A DNA stretch of 64,000 bases, from assembly GCA_024404095.1 (NCBI GenBank), contig JAKSQO010000002.1:1-64000 (forward strand). Direction: 5' to 3'. The notes under the pieces were generated by a model. That model was not told the DNA's origin, ran no database searches, and saw only the letters and a list, made by a program, of their open reading frames with translations. Positions 8,678-17,111 of the stretch are shown piece by piece (position 1 is the stretch's first letter; each line of letters starts with the position of its first letter). Position numbers and translations under genes: made by a program. The stretch is from Clostridia bacterium. GTDB taxonomy: Bacteria; Bacillota; Clostridia; Oscillospirales; Acutalibacteraceae.

Positions 8678-9562
8678 ATGGATTCTTCAAAATTTGAAGC
8701 ACTTTTAAAAGCTGTCGAGCTTGGAAGTCTGACGAGAGCTGCTGAGGAGCTGGGCTATACTCAGGCGGGACTGACGCATATGATGAGCCGTCTTGAAAAG
8801 GAGCTTGGCGTTTCTCTGCTTGTCCGTTCGAAGGCAGGTGTAACGCTGACAACTGACGGCGAAATACTGCTTCCGTATATGAAACAGTTTACTGAATCGG
8901 GTAACGCGTTGACAAATGCCATTGAGAGTATAAAACTGAATAACGATAAAATTATACGCATTGTTTCTTATCCGAGTATTACAAATCACTGGATGCCTGA
9001 TATTATAAATAAATTCAGTGAAACAAACTCAATTACAGAGATTGAGCTTCACGTTGTTGAAAGTCTTGAAGAGATTTACGAGCTTGTCGCTTCGGGCGAG
9101 ATGGACATGGGCTTCGGAAGCCGTAAGGAACACAGCAACTGTGAATGGATTCATCTGCATGACGATCCGCTTTATGCTGTACTTCCGTATGATACAAAGT
9201 TTACCGGCGATGCTGTTCCGCTGAGTTATTTTGATGAAAAGCCGTTCTTCGTTCCGTCATACGGTTCGGATTTTGACATACTTAAGCTGTTGAAAAATAA
9301 CAGCGTCAACCCAAAGCTTTATCATACCGCTCTTGACGATGCAACTGTTGTGTCTATGGTCAGCCACCGTTTCGGTGTAAGCATTATCCCGAAGCTGATT
9401 ATTTCGGGAATGAGCGGAAACATTGTTGTAAAACCGCTTGAAAATCGTGCGTACAGAGAGCTTGGAATTATTGTCAAATCAAAGATTTCACTTTCACCCA
9501 CAATGAGAAAATTTGTCAGCTGCTGTAAATCAACGGTAAATTCTATTGAAAAGACGAAATAA
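8678..9562 (+). CDS. LysR-family transcriptional regulator
   Basis: The 294-residue protein has an N-terminal winged helix-turn-helix (residues 1-60, with SLTRAAEELGYTQAGLTHMMSRLEKELG) and a periplasmic-binding-protein-like effector domain (about 90-290). I chose the ATG at 8678 (MDSSKFEALL), the canonical LysR N-terminus; an upstream TTG lies within the operator palindrome. It is divergent from the APC permease and most likely controls it in response to an amino acid-like ligand, which is inference from position. A terminator follows. Confidence 0.9.
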   Translation: MDSSKFEALLKAVELGSLTRAAEELGYTQAGLTHMMSRLEKELGVSLLVRSKAGVTLTTDGEILLPYMKQFTESGNALTNAIESIKLNNDKIIRIVSYPSITNHWMPDIINKFSETNSITEIELHVVESLEEIYELVASGEMDMGFGSRKEHSNCEWIHLHDDPLYAVLPYDTKFTGDAVPLSYFDEKPFFVPSYGSDFDILKLLKNNSVNPKLYHTALDDATVVSMVSHRFGVSIIPKLIISGMSGNIVVKPLENRAYRELGIIVKSKISLSPTMRKFVSCCKSTVNSIEKTK

Positions 9563-9568
9563 ATATAA

Positions 9569-9600
9569 AACGCTGTGACTTATAATGCCACAGCGTTTTT
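9569..9600 (+). terminator. Terminator of the lysR gene
   Basis: Stem AACGCTGTG (9569-9577) with its complement (9589-9597) and a T run to 9600, 6 nt after the LysR stop. Confidence 0.85.
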
Positions 9601-9608
9601 GCATACAA

Positions 9609-9636
9609 AAAGGAGAAGCCTTTCGACTTCTCCTTT
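9609..9636 (-). terminator. Terminator of the rpsF-ssb-rpsR operon
   Basis: Perfect 10-bp arms (AAAGGAGAAG and complement), 8-nt loop; on the minus strand the stem ends in TTT. It lies 22 nt after the rpsR stop. Confidence 0.7.
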
Positions 9637-9658
9637 AATTTTTATTCAGCCGGATTTA

Positions 9659-9904
9659 TCAGTCTGAAGTGTAAGCCATGAGAGCAAGGTGACGAGCACG
9701 CTTGATAGCTGTTGTAAGCTCTCTCTGATGCTTTGCGCAAGTACCTGTTACACGACGGGGAAGGATCTTTGCTCTGTCGGATGTGTACTTGTTAAGCTTG
9801 TTTACATCTTTGTAATCGATGCACTCAACCTTATCAACGCAGAATGAACAAACCTTTTTGCGGCCTTTTCTGTTAGGACGGCCGTTGTTCTTATCATAAG
9901 CCAT
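9659..9904 (-). CDS. rpsR: 30S ribosomal protein S18
   Basis: An 81-residue basic protein of the small ribosomal subunit that binds 16S rRNA together with S6. The conserved core [22 protein letters not shown] is present near residues 30-51. It keeps cysteines near the N-terminus (CSFC) plus a later Cys, as in zinc-binding S18 paralogs. AAGGAGG precedes its ATG. It is the last gene of the rpsF-ssb-rpsR operon. Confidence 0.97.
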   Translation of the reverse strand: MAYDKNNGRPNRKGRKKVCSFCVDKVECIDYKDVNKLNKYTSDRAKILPRRVTGTCAKHQRELTTAIKRARHLALMAYTSD

Positions 9905-9943
9905 TGTAAAATACCTCCTTATAAAATAGGACGGTTTGCCGAT

Positions 9944-10381
9944 TTAGAACGGCAGATCGTCATCACCTGAGATTTCCTCAAAGTCACCGTCTGAACCGGT
10001 TGCAAATGAGGGAGCTGCAGGTGCTGCAGCGGGAGCCTGATAACCGCCTGTTCCTGTTTCAGCCTTTGAGCCACAGAAACTTGCCTGGTTAACGAGTACC
10101 TCTACTGCTGTTCTCTTGTTGCCGTTCTTATCTTCATAGTTGCGTGTCTGGATAGAACCTGTAACTGCAATCATGGAACCCTTCTGAAAATATCTTGTGA
10201 TAAATTCAGCAGATGTACCCCATGCAACACAGTCAATAAAGTCTGCCTGACGCTGTTCACCGGGCTTAACATAACCGCGGTCAACTGCAAGTCTGAAAGA
10301 TGTTACCGAACGACCTGTCTGGGTATTTCGCAACTCGGGGGTTGCGACAAGTCTACCCATCAATACAACGTTGTTAATCAT
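9944..10381 (-). CDS. ssb: Single-stranded DNA-binding protein
   Basis: This protein protects ssDNA during replication, repair and recombination. The 145-residue protein has an OB fold (residues 1-105), a short flexible Ala/Pro/Gly linker and the acidic tip DDLPF that recruits partner proteins. It sits between rpsF and rpsR with short gaps (39 and 12 nt), the standard Bacillota arrangement. The ATG has a GGTGG ribosome site. Confidence 0.97.
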   Translation of the reverse strand: MINNVVLMGRLVATPELRNTQTGRSVTSFRLAVDRGYVKPGEQRQADFIDCVAWGTSAEFITRYFQKGSMIAVTGSIQTRNYEDKNGNKRTAVEVLVNQASFCGSKAETGTGGYQAPAAAPAAPSFATGSDGDFEEISGDDDLPF

Positions 10382-10393
10382 GTCGCATCCACC

Positions 10394-10678
10394 TTACTTC
10401 TTGATTATAAGTGAACGAAGCACGCCGTCAGTGATGTTGAGAATACGGTCGAGCTCTGCAGGGAATTCGGGTTCGCTTGCAAAGTTGTAGAGAGCGTAGT
10501 AGCCGTCTGTCTCATAGTTGATAGCATAAGCGAGCTTGCGCTTGCCCCACTCGTCAACGCTTTCAACAGTGCCGTTCTTCTCAATAAGAGCCTTGAACTT
10601 CTCTACAAGAGCCTTAGCTGCATCCTCACTCTCCTTTACGGAGAAAACGAGCATAGCCTCATAGTTACCTACTGCCAT
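10394..10678 (-). CDS. rpsF: 30S ribosomal protein S6
   Basis: This 94-residue ferredoxin-fold protein forms a heterodimer with S18 in the 30S platform. The pattern MxxYEAMLVFSVK ... YALYNFAS ... LNITDGVLRSLIIKK is typical. It has a strong GAAGGAGG ribosome site and is the first gene of the operon, preceded by a consensus promoter and a short structured leader. Confidence 0.97.
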   Translation of the reverse strand: MAVGNYEAMLVFSVKESEDAAKALVEKFKALIEKNGTVESVDEWGKRKLAYAINYETDGYYALYNFASEPEFPAELDRILNITDGVLRSLIIKK

Positions 10679-10746
10679 TTAAAAGCACCTCCTTCTGGTC
10701 ATAATGGCCGCCTGAGCGGCAAGGATACTGTAATAAAATTTTACAG
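10679..10746 (-). promoter_or_regulatory. rpsF leader, possible S6:S18 autoregulatory RNA
   Basis: The roughly 68-nt leader between the rpsF promoter and its ATG contains a GC-rich hairpin (GCCGC, loop TCAG, GCGGC, about 10706-10720) just upstream of the ribosome site. In many bacteria an S6:S18-binding leader with a CCG element represses this operon. The position fits, but I cannot confirm the motif by eye. Confidence 0.4.
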
Positions 10747-10753
10747 CCTTAAA

Positions 10754-10782
10754 AGTATATCAATTTAAATGCTGTTTGTCAA
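10754..10782 (-). promoter_or_regulatory. Promoter of rpsF-ssb-rpsR
   Basis: Minus-strand TTGACA (10777-10782), 17-nt spacer, TATACT (10754-10759). This is a near-perfect housekeeping sigma promoter, as expected for a ribosomal protein operon. Confidence 0.8.
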
Positions 10783-10867
10783 GGATTTTATTAAGATAAT
10801 TTTCTTTTGCCAAAAATCCGTTTTTTATATACTATATATAGTTATTTGTATTCGGTTTGACCGCTTC

Positions 10868-12694
10868 TTAATATACAAACGTAAATCTTCCGCCGGGTGC
10901 AACATCGCCCGATTTGTAGAAATCCATTATATCTCCGTCGGTCTGCATATTGTCGGAAAGCTTGAAGTTGAAGCTCACGTTACTGCTGTCAAGACCGAGA
11001 GCGGACAACGGGATTTTTACCGTCATTTTGTTCCCGTCAACCTTGTATTCTGCGGAGCCTGTTTTTTCAAAGCTCCATCCTCCGACGGATTTTTCGACGG
11101 TGAGTGTGTTCGGAGCAGCTTTATCACGGTTTATGATATATTCAAAGCCTTCCCAGTTGGGCGAAAGTCCTGCTTTATCTGTGTCAAACAGAATACGCAT
11201 CCACGCATTGTCGGTATATGGGGAAATATTATCCTTTGTATAAACCGTCATGCAGATATATTCGTTATCATTACATACATCGATTCTTGTGAAATCATTA
11301 CGCATAGTATCTTCGGAATAATGCAGGCCTTTCCATCCGTCACAGTCTCGGGCATAGGTGCTGTTGGTATAGTGATAATACGATTTCACACCGTTGTTTT
11401 CTATGGTTTGGTTAGAAATGCCTTTAAAACGGCGGATATTTGATACAAGCTGATAGTAATAATAATCCTTCAGTATTCCGTTGCTCGGCTCAATGTCACG
11501 GCTGTGCTCGGGGCTGAACTGGTCGGGAAATGCGTTATAAGTTCCGTACCATTCCTGCCATCTTCCTGCAATCCATTCGTTCCAGCCGTCAACAAAAATA
11601 AAGTCGGGGTCACATTTTATTGCGTAATCCCATTGCTGCTGAAAGTTAAGGCCGTAGAATTCGGAGTTTTCAATATTTTTATCTACTGTAACGGTTCTTC
11701 CCTGATAGTCATAAGAATAGGAATAGTCGCCGTGCGTGAAGCTTCTGCCCTGCACATTTCCCTCTGCGTTCTGTGCGGCAAGCTCACCGTCCTTTGCATT
11801 CTGCGCAACAGATACTGTCATCTGCTCAATTCTTCCGTTAAGGGACTTGCCGAACTTTGTCTGCTTGTAATCACTGCACCAACCCCATGTTTTGGATGCG
11901 AATATCTTGTTATTGGCAAAATAACCTGCCTCATTTTTTCGGAATGTGAAGAATTTATATATCTCATTGTCCTGCTTGTTCAGACGGTGAAGGCATTTTG
12001 GATTTACCATAACAAGCGGTTTGCCGTCCCACATGAACCAGATGTTTTTATATCTTCCGGGTTTGTATATATCATTATACAGCCTTTTAAGTGAAACAGA
12101 CATTTCGTCCTTGTCGAAGAACGGAAGCATATAAGCGATTTTCGGTACGTTTACACCATCCTCAATGGCTTTCTCAAAAACCTCGAACAGCTTTTCGCAG
12201 GTATTGTCAAAGGTTTCCGTTCCGTTTGTGCAGTCAAAGAAAATAACATCCACGCCTGCATCGGCAAGCAATTCGGCATTTTTTCTGATAACATATTCGT
12301 CAAGGTCGGAGTAATAGCCCCATATAGGTTCATCCCAGAAAAACGGTCTGCCGTCAGGATAGAAGCTTTCGCTTTCCCACAGCGGAGAGTCAAAGTCATA
12401 AGCTATTTCGGGATGCTCCTTGAGTATTTCCGTAACATTTTTGGCTGTGAGACTTCCTGCAAAATTCGTGTGCCATGTCCAGTAAAACATTCCTACAAAT
12501 TTTGTATCTCTTTTTTTACCTGTTTCCTCTGAACTCGGGAGAGTTCTTCCCAGACCGTCAACCGCAGCCCATGTGTCGGGCATAATAAGTGAATCATCAG
12601 AGTAATTTATATTTTTATTGTTGCCGAAAATTCCGGGGAACAGGCCTGTAAAAAAAGTAACAGTGGTTAAAAAGAACGCAATAATCTTATTCAT
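10868..12694 (-). CDS. Secreted glycoside-hydrolase-like protein with C-terminal carbohydrate-binding-type domain
   Basis: The 608-residue protein starts with a signal-peptide-like segment (residues 1-22). Residues about 60-430 look like a TIM-barrel enzyme: FVGMFYWTWH, ADAGVDVIFFDCTNG, KPLVMVNP and FVDGWNEWIAGR are spaced like strand ends carrying acidic catalytic residues, reminiscent of GH71/GH99-like families with WNEW signatures. Residues about 460-608 form a beta-rich module resembling CBM9/DOMON-type sugar-binding domains. A GGAGG site precedes the ATG. It follows galU after a hairpin. I infer an extracellular polysaccharide-acting enzyme; the family assignment and substrate are uncertain. 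Confidence 0.6.
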   Translation of the reverse strand: MNKIIAFFLTTVTFFTGLFPGIFGNNKNINYSDDSLIMPDTWAAVDGLGRTLPSSEETGKKRDTKFVGMFYWTWHTNFAGSLTAKNVTEILKEHPEIAYDFDSPLWESESFYPDGRPFFWDEPIWGYYSDLDEYVIRKNAELLADAGVDVIFFDCTNGTETFDNTCEKLFEVFEKAIEDGVNVPKIAYMLPFFDKDEMSVSLKRLYNDIYKPGRYKNIWFMWDGKPLVMVNPKCLHRLNKQDNEIYKFFTFRKNEAGYFANNKIFASKTWGWCSDYKQTKFGKSLNGRIEQMTVSVAQNAKDGELAAQNAEGNVQGRSFTHGDYSYSYDYQGRTVTVDKNIENSEFYGLNFQQQWDYAIKCDPDFIFVDGWNEWIAGRWQEWYGTYNAFPDQFSPEHSRDIEPSNGILKDYYYYQLVSNIRRFKGISNQTIENNGVKSYYHYTNSTYARDCDGWKGLHYSEDTMRNDFTRIDVCNDNEYICMTVYTKDNISPYTDNAWMRILFDTDKAGLSPNWEGFEYIINRDKAAPNTLTVEKSVGGWSFEKTGSAEYKVDGNKMTVKIPLSALGLDSSNVSFNFKLSDNMQTDGDIMDFYKSGDVAPGGRFTFVY

Positions 12695-12718
12695 ATTTTC
12701 CTCCGTTAAATCTGAAAA

Positions 12719-12743
12719 GAGGCCGTCACGGACAGACGACCTC
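12719..12743 (-). terminator. Hairpin after galU
   Basis: Stem GAGGxCGTC with complement (one mismatch), followed on the minus strand by CTTTT. It lies between galU and the secreted glycosidase-like gene and may terminate or attenuate transcription. Confidence 0.5.
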
Positions 12744-12757
12744 CTTAAAATCAGAGA

Positions 12758-13645
12758 TTAAAGCTTTGCTGCGAGCTCCTTTATGTATGCCTTGAAATCC
12801 TCACCGATTTCCTTGTGGTCAAGAGCTACTTCGCAGTTAGCCTTCATAATGCCGAGCTTGTTGCCCATGTCATAACGTGTACCGTCAAAGTCAAGCGCAA
12901 GAAGGTTGCCTTCCTTGCCGAGTCTTGTGAGTGTATCCGTGAAGTAGAGTTCCTCGCCCTCGGGTGTGTTTGCGAGATCCTCTGCGAGATAGTCAAAAAT
13001 CTGAGGAGGAGCAACAACACGACCGAGAATTGAATAGCAGGAAATAATCTGATCCTCTGTCGGCTTCTCGATTATGTTGTGAACATCCATTACCTCGGGC
13101 TTGTCATCGTGATGTGTGACATCAAGTGTGCAGTACTTGGGAACGTCCTTGCGGGGAACTTCCTTGACGCCGACAACACCCTTGCCTGTTTCCTCATAGA
13201 TATCTGTGAGCTGCTTGATAACGGGATAATCGTTATTGATGATAACGTCATCACCGTAGAGAATTGCAACGGGCTCATCGCCTACAAAGCTCTTTGCACA
13301 CATGATAGCATGGCCGAGACCCTTTGTCTCCTTCTGACGAAGGAAGTATACGTTTGCAATGTTTGAGCAAGCAAGAACATCGTCATAAAGAGCTTTCTTT
13401 GACGGATTGTCCTTAAGCTTGTCCTCAAGCTCGTAGCTGTGGTCGAAGTGGTCTTCAATTGCACCCTTGCCGCGGTTTGTGATAATGAGGATGTCCTCAA
13501 TACCTGCCGCTGCGGCTTCTTCAACAATGTACTGGATAGCAGGCTTGTCAACGATATTGAGCATCTCCTTGGGAACTGCCTTTGATGCGGGGAGTACTCG
13601 TGTGCCGAGACCTGCTGCGGGAATAATCGCCTTTTTAACTTTCAT
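12758..13645 (-). CDS. galU: UTP-glucose-1-phosphate uridylyltransferase
   Basis: It makes UDP-glucose from glucose-1-phosphate and UTP, feeding cell-surface glycans. The 295-residue nucleotidyltransferase opens with KAIIPAAGLGTRVLPASKAVPKEML (sugar nucleotidyltransferase signature) and has the YGDD metal-binding motif near residue 130 and the IEKP substrate motif near 190. It is 17 nt downstream of the DUF2628 gene, so the two form an operon. UDP-glucose also serves the glycosyltransferases found later in the window. Confidence 0.95.
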   Translation of the reverse strand: MKVKKAIIPAAGLGTRVLPASKAVPKEMLNIVDKPAIQYIVEEAAAAGIEDILIITNRGKGAIEDHFDHSYELEDKLKDNPSKKALYDDVLACSNIANVYFLRQKETKGLGHAIMCAKSFVGDEPVAILYGDDVIINNDYPVIKQLTDIYEETGKGVVGVKEVPRKDVPKYCTLDVTHHDDKPEVMDVHNIIEKPTEDQIISCYSILGRVVAPPQIFDYLAEDLANTPEGEELYFTDTLTRLGKEGNLLALDFDGTRYDMGNKLGIMKANCEVALDHKEIGEDFKAYIKELAAKL

Positions 13646-13662
13646 TATTTACGCCTCCGATA

Positions 13663-14619
13663 TTAAGAAAAAAATGAATTAACAATTTGAAGAATGAAGT
13701 TCGGAAGATAATATTCAACAAGAAATGCCGCTGCCGCGGGAATGAATGCCACTCCGCCGCGTCTGAGAAGTGAATATTTCAAAACATTCTTATCCTTCGT
13801 GCTTTTGTAAATATTTTTTATATCTTCAAGCATTTTGCGCTTGTAAAGACCGTTTGCAAGAAGTGCTGCTATTGTGTTCGGCACAAGAAATGTTCCGAGA
13901 GAAACAGCAATGGTTGCAGGGAAAAGCTCCCTTGCGATTTTTTCGAGGTTCGCCTGCTTTTCAGTGAGTGCGGCTTTTGTCTCTTCGCTTTCATTTTTAG
14001 TATATTCTGCGACTGCCTCCGAATACTCAGTATAGGCGGCCTGCATTGGCTCATAGGCATTGTTGATTTTCTGTGCCATCGGGAAAAAGAAAAAATCAAG
14101 CGCAATCATGAGTGAAAGGAAGATGAAGCCGACTTTATACAGCTTGCGGTAGAAAAACCATGCAGGGGCGAAGAAAAATGCACCCCAGTTCCACGAGAAA
14201 GTAAGCTTTTTGCCGTCGGAACGCATAAACTTTCTGACATAGTTTTTTGCGCCGACCTGAGTGTAGGAAACCGCATCCTTTACAGCAACGCCGTCAAACT
14301 CGCTGTTGGGGTCAAGTCCTGCGTTGATGTAAAAGGCAGGGTTGACGTCGAGTGCGGGCGTCGGAATGCCGACGGGAATCTGATTTTCAAAACCTCTGTT
14401 CTCCGTTTCCTGCACAGGCTCCTCTTTCGGCTGCTCAACCGGAGGATTGGGATTTTTCCATTCAAAACCGCTTTCATGCAGATGCTCGTTCACACATTTA
14501 TTATTCAGTTCATAGCACGCTCTGTGCTGAGGTGTTCCGCAATCGGGGCAGACAACAACATCGTCATCAGGGGCGAAGGGCTGTCCGCAGCCGTCGCAGA
14601 CTGCGTTTTCATAAAACAT
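13663..14619 (-). CDS. Zinc-ribbon/RING-like plus DUF2628 membrane protein
   Basis: The 318-residue protein has an N-terminal metal-binding module (CDGCGQPF, CPDCGTPQHRACY, later Cys and His, residues 8-45), a proline-rich linker, then a DUF2628-type membrane domain (FSWNWGAFFFAPAWFFYRKLYKVGF near residue 150) with about four helices. The ATG at 14619 has a GGAG site 7 nt upstream and an extended -10 (TGTTATAAT) about 35 nt upstream; an ATG further upstream lies inside the promoter. The function is unknown. It is the first gene of an operon with galU. A Zn finger fused to a membrane domain is common in uncharacterised clostridial proteins. Confidence 0.82.
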   Translation of the reverse strand: MFYENAVCDGCGQPFAPDDDVVVCPDCGTPQHRACYELNNKCVNEHLHESGFEWKNPNPPVEQPKEEPVQETENRGFENQIPVGIPTPALDVNPAFYINAGLDPNSEFDGVAVKDAVSYTQVGAKNYVRKFMRSDGKKLTFSWNWGAFFFAPAWFFYRKLYKVGFIFLSLMIALDFFFFPMAQKINNAYEPMQAAYTEYSEAVAEYTKNESEETKAALTEKQANLEKIARELFPATIAVSLGTFLVPNTIAALLANGLYKRKMLEDIKNIYKSTKDKNVLKYSLLRRGGVAFIPAAAAFLVEYYLPNFILQIVNSFFS

Positions 14620-14721
14620 CCGATTTCTCCAATTATTAGTTTTCATAATATTATAACACATTCTTTTACAATAGTGTAGCCCATTTTTAAATAAATTTAA
14701 AACATAATTAAAATCTTTATC

Positions 14722-14750
14722 TTTACATAATGAAAATTTTACTGTATAAT
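14722..14750 (+). promoter_or_regulatory. Promoter of prfB
   Basis: TTTACA (14722-14727), 17-nt spacer, TATAAT (14745-14750), 33 nt before the prfB ATG. Confidence 0.75.
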
Positions 14751-14783
14751 TAAGCGGTAAAAATATGTATAGGAGTATTTTTT

Positions 14784-15902
14784 ATGGTACAGTTTGAAGA
14801 ATTAAGACTCCATTTGCTCGATTACCAGGAAAAGCTTAAGGAATTGGGCGAAGCGCTCGGTCTTGACGAAATGAAAGCGGAAATTGCATCCCTTGAGGAA
14901 AAGACAGCTCAGGATGGTTTCTGGGACGATATCGCAAACACTCAGGTTGTTATGCAGAGAATCGCATCACTTAAGAATAAAGTTGCAAAGTATGAGAATC
15001 TTGCGGCTTCCTTTGACGATAACCTCACAATGATTGAGCTTTCTGATGAGGAAGAGGACCTTGATATGTTTGAGGAGTGCAAAAAAAGTGTTGATGAGTT
15101 TGTTAAGGAGCTTGACAATCAGACACTCAGCACACTTCTTTCGGGTGAATACGATTCCAAAAATGCCGTTCTTACCTTCCACGCAGGTGCAGGCGGAACA
15201 GAGGCTCAGGACTGGAATCAGATGCTTGTCAGAATGTATACCCGCTGGGGCGAACAGCACAATTTCAAGGTCAGCATGGTTGATTTCCTTGACGGTGATG
15301 AAGCAGGACTCAAGTCTGCCGTTCTCCGTATCGAGGGCGAGAATGCTTACGGCTATATGAAGAGTGAGGCAGGCGTTCACCGTCTTGTCCGTGTTTCTCC
15401 GTTCGATTCATCAGGACGCAGACACACTTCCTTTGCGTCTCTTGAGGTTATGCCCGAAATCGACGATACAATCGAGGTTGAAATCAATCCCGAGGACATC
15501 CGTATGGAGGTTTACCGTGCATCGGGTGCAGGCGGACAGAAGGTTAACAAGACCTCATCTGCCGTTCGTCTTATCCACATTCCTACAAATATCGTTGTTT
15601 CCTGTCAGGTTGAAAGAAGCCAGCATCAGAACCGTGAGGTTGCTATGAGAATGCTTAAGTCAAAGCTTCTTGAAATCAAAGAGAGAGAGCATCTCGATAA
15701 GATTGAGGATATCAAGGGCGAGCAGAAGGAAATCGGCTGGGGCAGTCAGATTCGCTCTTACGTATTTATGCCCTACACGCTTGCAAAGGATCACAGAACA
15801 GGCTTTGAAATCGGTAATATCAACGCTGTTATGGACGGCGAGATTGACGGATTTATCAATGCTTACCTTAAGCAGGCTTCTCTTAACGAATTAAAAGGAT
15901 AA
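14784..15902 (+). CDS. prfB: Peptide chain release factor 2
   Basis: It releases peptides at UGA and UAA codons. The 372-residue protein contains the stop-codon-reading tripeptide SPF (in RVSPFDSSGRRH, about residue 211) that marks RF2, and the catalytic GGQ (in GAGGQKVNKTSS, about 250). The whole protein, including the first 30 codons, reads in one frame: there is no in-frame UGA and no CUU-UGA slippage site, so the programmed +1 frameshift that autoregulates most bacterial prfB genes is absent. It is the first gene of a three-gene plus-strand run. Confidence 0.96.
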   Translation: MVQFEELRLHLLDYQEKLKELGEALGLDEMKAEIASLEEKTAQDGFWDDIANTQVVMQRIASLKNKVAKYENLAASFDDNLTMIELSDEEEDLDMFEECKKSVDEFVKELDNQTLSTLLSGEYDSKNAVLTFHAGAGGTEAQDWNQMLVRMYTRWGEQHNFKVSMVDFLDGDEAGLKSAVLRIEGENAYGYMKSEAGVHRLVRVSPFDSSGRRHTSFASLEVMPEIDDTIEVEINPEDIRMEVYRASGAGGQKVNKTSSAVRLIHIPTNIVVSCQVERSQHQNREVAMRMLKSKLLEIKEREHLDKIEDIKGEQKEIGWGSQIRSYVFMPYTLAKDHRTGFEIGNINAVMDGEIDGFINAYLKQASLNELKG

Positions 15903-15926
15903 CAAAAATAAAAGGGGAGCTTAAAA

Positions 15927-16532
15927 ATGAATATCGTTGATGTTTCAAGACCCTTGCTTACAACAATCGAATATCCGGGCGATCCCGAGACAAGGCTTGA
16001 CACAGTCCGCTCTATCGAAAAGGGCGATGAGTGTAATCTGTCCGCGGTTTATGCCTGCGTGCATACTGCGACCCATGCGGATGCGCCGAGCCATTTTCTT
16101 GAGGGCGGCGAAACAATAGACAACGCTGACCTTAACAAGTATATCGGTCAATGCACGGTTATTGAGGTTCCGCCTGGAGTTATTACGGGCGAGTACGTCA
16201 ACAGGTATTTTCCGAAGCACTGCGACCGCCTGCTTATCAAGGGTGATTCCCAGTCATTTTTTATGGAAAGTGCGGTCTATGAGCTTCTTGATTCGGGGCT
16301 GTGCCTTATCGGAACTGATGCAAACTCTGTCGGAAAGTCCGGCAGTCAGATGAAAACGCACAAGGCTTTTCTTCAGAATGATATAGCGATTATTGAAAAT
16401 CTTGATTTATCCGATGTTGAACCGGGTGATTATTATCTTGTCGCACTTCCTGTAAAAATGGGCGCGATTGAAGGTGCTCCTGTCAGAGCGGTGCTTATAG
16501 ACGATTATATTCTCTGGAATAAATTAAGCTGA
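15927..16532 (+). CDS. Cyclase family protein (kynurenine formamidase-like metal hydrolase)
   Basis: The 201-residue protein has the cyclase/KynB fold signature HTATHADAPSHF (residues about 47-58), a variant of HxGTHxDxxxH whose His and Asp residues bind catalytic Zn or Mn. It is slightly shorter than typical bacterial arylformamidases (about 210). The substrate is unclear; no other tryptophan-catabolism genes are nearby, so calling it KynB would be overreach. It lies 24 nt after prfB and 18 nt before a sugar transferase. Confidence 0.82.
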   Translation: MNIVDVSRPLLTTIEYPGDPETRLDTVRSIEKGDECNLSAVYACVHTATHADAPSHFLEGGETIDNADLNKYIGQCTVIEVPPGVITGEYVNRYFPKHCDRLLIKGDSQSFFMESAVYELLDSGLCLIGTDANSVGKSGSQMKTHKAFLQNDIAIIENLDLSDVEPGDYYLVALPVKMGAIEGAPVRAVLIDDYILWNKLS

Positions 16533-16550
16533 TACCCCGGAGGTGTCCAC

Positions 16551-17111
16551 GTGAAACGAGCTTTTGATTTTATTGTCAGTTTGCTTTCAATTATAATACT
16601 TTCTCCTCTGTTCCTTGTGGTTTCTCTTCTGATTCTTGCGTGGGACGGAACGCCCATATTGTTCAGACAGGAGCGTGTCGGCAAAAACGGAAAAATTTTT
16701 ACCGTTTACAAGTTCCGTACAATGAAGAACGGAATCGGTGATGTTGCAACCTCGGATCTGAACAATGCGGATGAAAAAATTACAAGAACAGGAAAGCTTC
16801 TCAGAACCACAAGCATTGACGAGCTCCCTCAGCTTTTCAATATTCTTAACGGTACAATGAGTCTTGTCGGCCCCCGACCGCTGATTCCGTCGGAAACTGA
16901 GATTCACGAGCTGAGAAATAAATATAATGTTTACAGCGTTACTCCGGGTATGACCGGATGGGCGCAGGTAAACGGCAGAGATAACATTACAAACGAAAAG
17001 AAAGCTCTGCTCGACAAAGAGTATGTCGAAAAACAGAGCTTCATGTTCGATATAAAGATTTTGTTTATGACTGTCGGAAAGGTTCTTAAAAGAAGTGATA
17101 TCAAGAATTAA
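16551..17111 (+). CDS. Bacterial sugar transferase (polyprenyl-phosphate sugar-1-P transferase)
   Basis: It transfers a sugar-1-phosphate to undecaprenyl phosphate, the first step of capsule, exopolysaccharide or glycoprotein glycan assembly. The 186-residue protein is the minimal form: one membrane segment (residues 5-30), then the PF02397 domain with QERVGKNGKIFTVYKFRTM, DELPQLFNILNGTMSLVGPRPL and TPGMTGWAQVNGR. It uses a GTG start preceded by GGAGG. Its 3' end overlaps the convergent VanY-like gene by 4 bp. Confidence 0.92.
   Translation: MKRAFDFIVSLLSIIILSPLFLVVSLLILAWDGTPILFRQERVGKNGKIFTVYKFRTMKNGIGDVATSDLNNADEKITRTGKLLRTTSIDELPQLFNILNGTMSLVGPRPLIPSETEIHELRNKYNVYSVTPGMTGWAQVNGRDNITNEKKALLDKEYVEKQSFMFDIKILFMTVGKVLKRSDIKN

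Noticed and set aside
15927-16532. Calling the cyclase KynB
   Set aside because: The metal motif fits the broader cyclase family, but no tryptophan-degradation neighbour supports kynurenine formamidase specifically.
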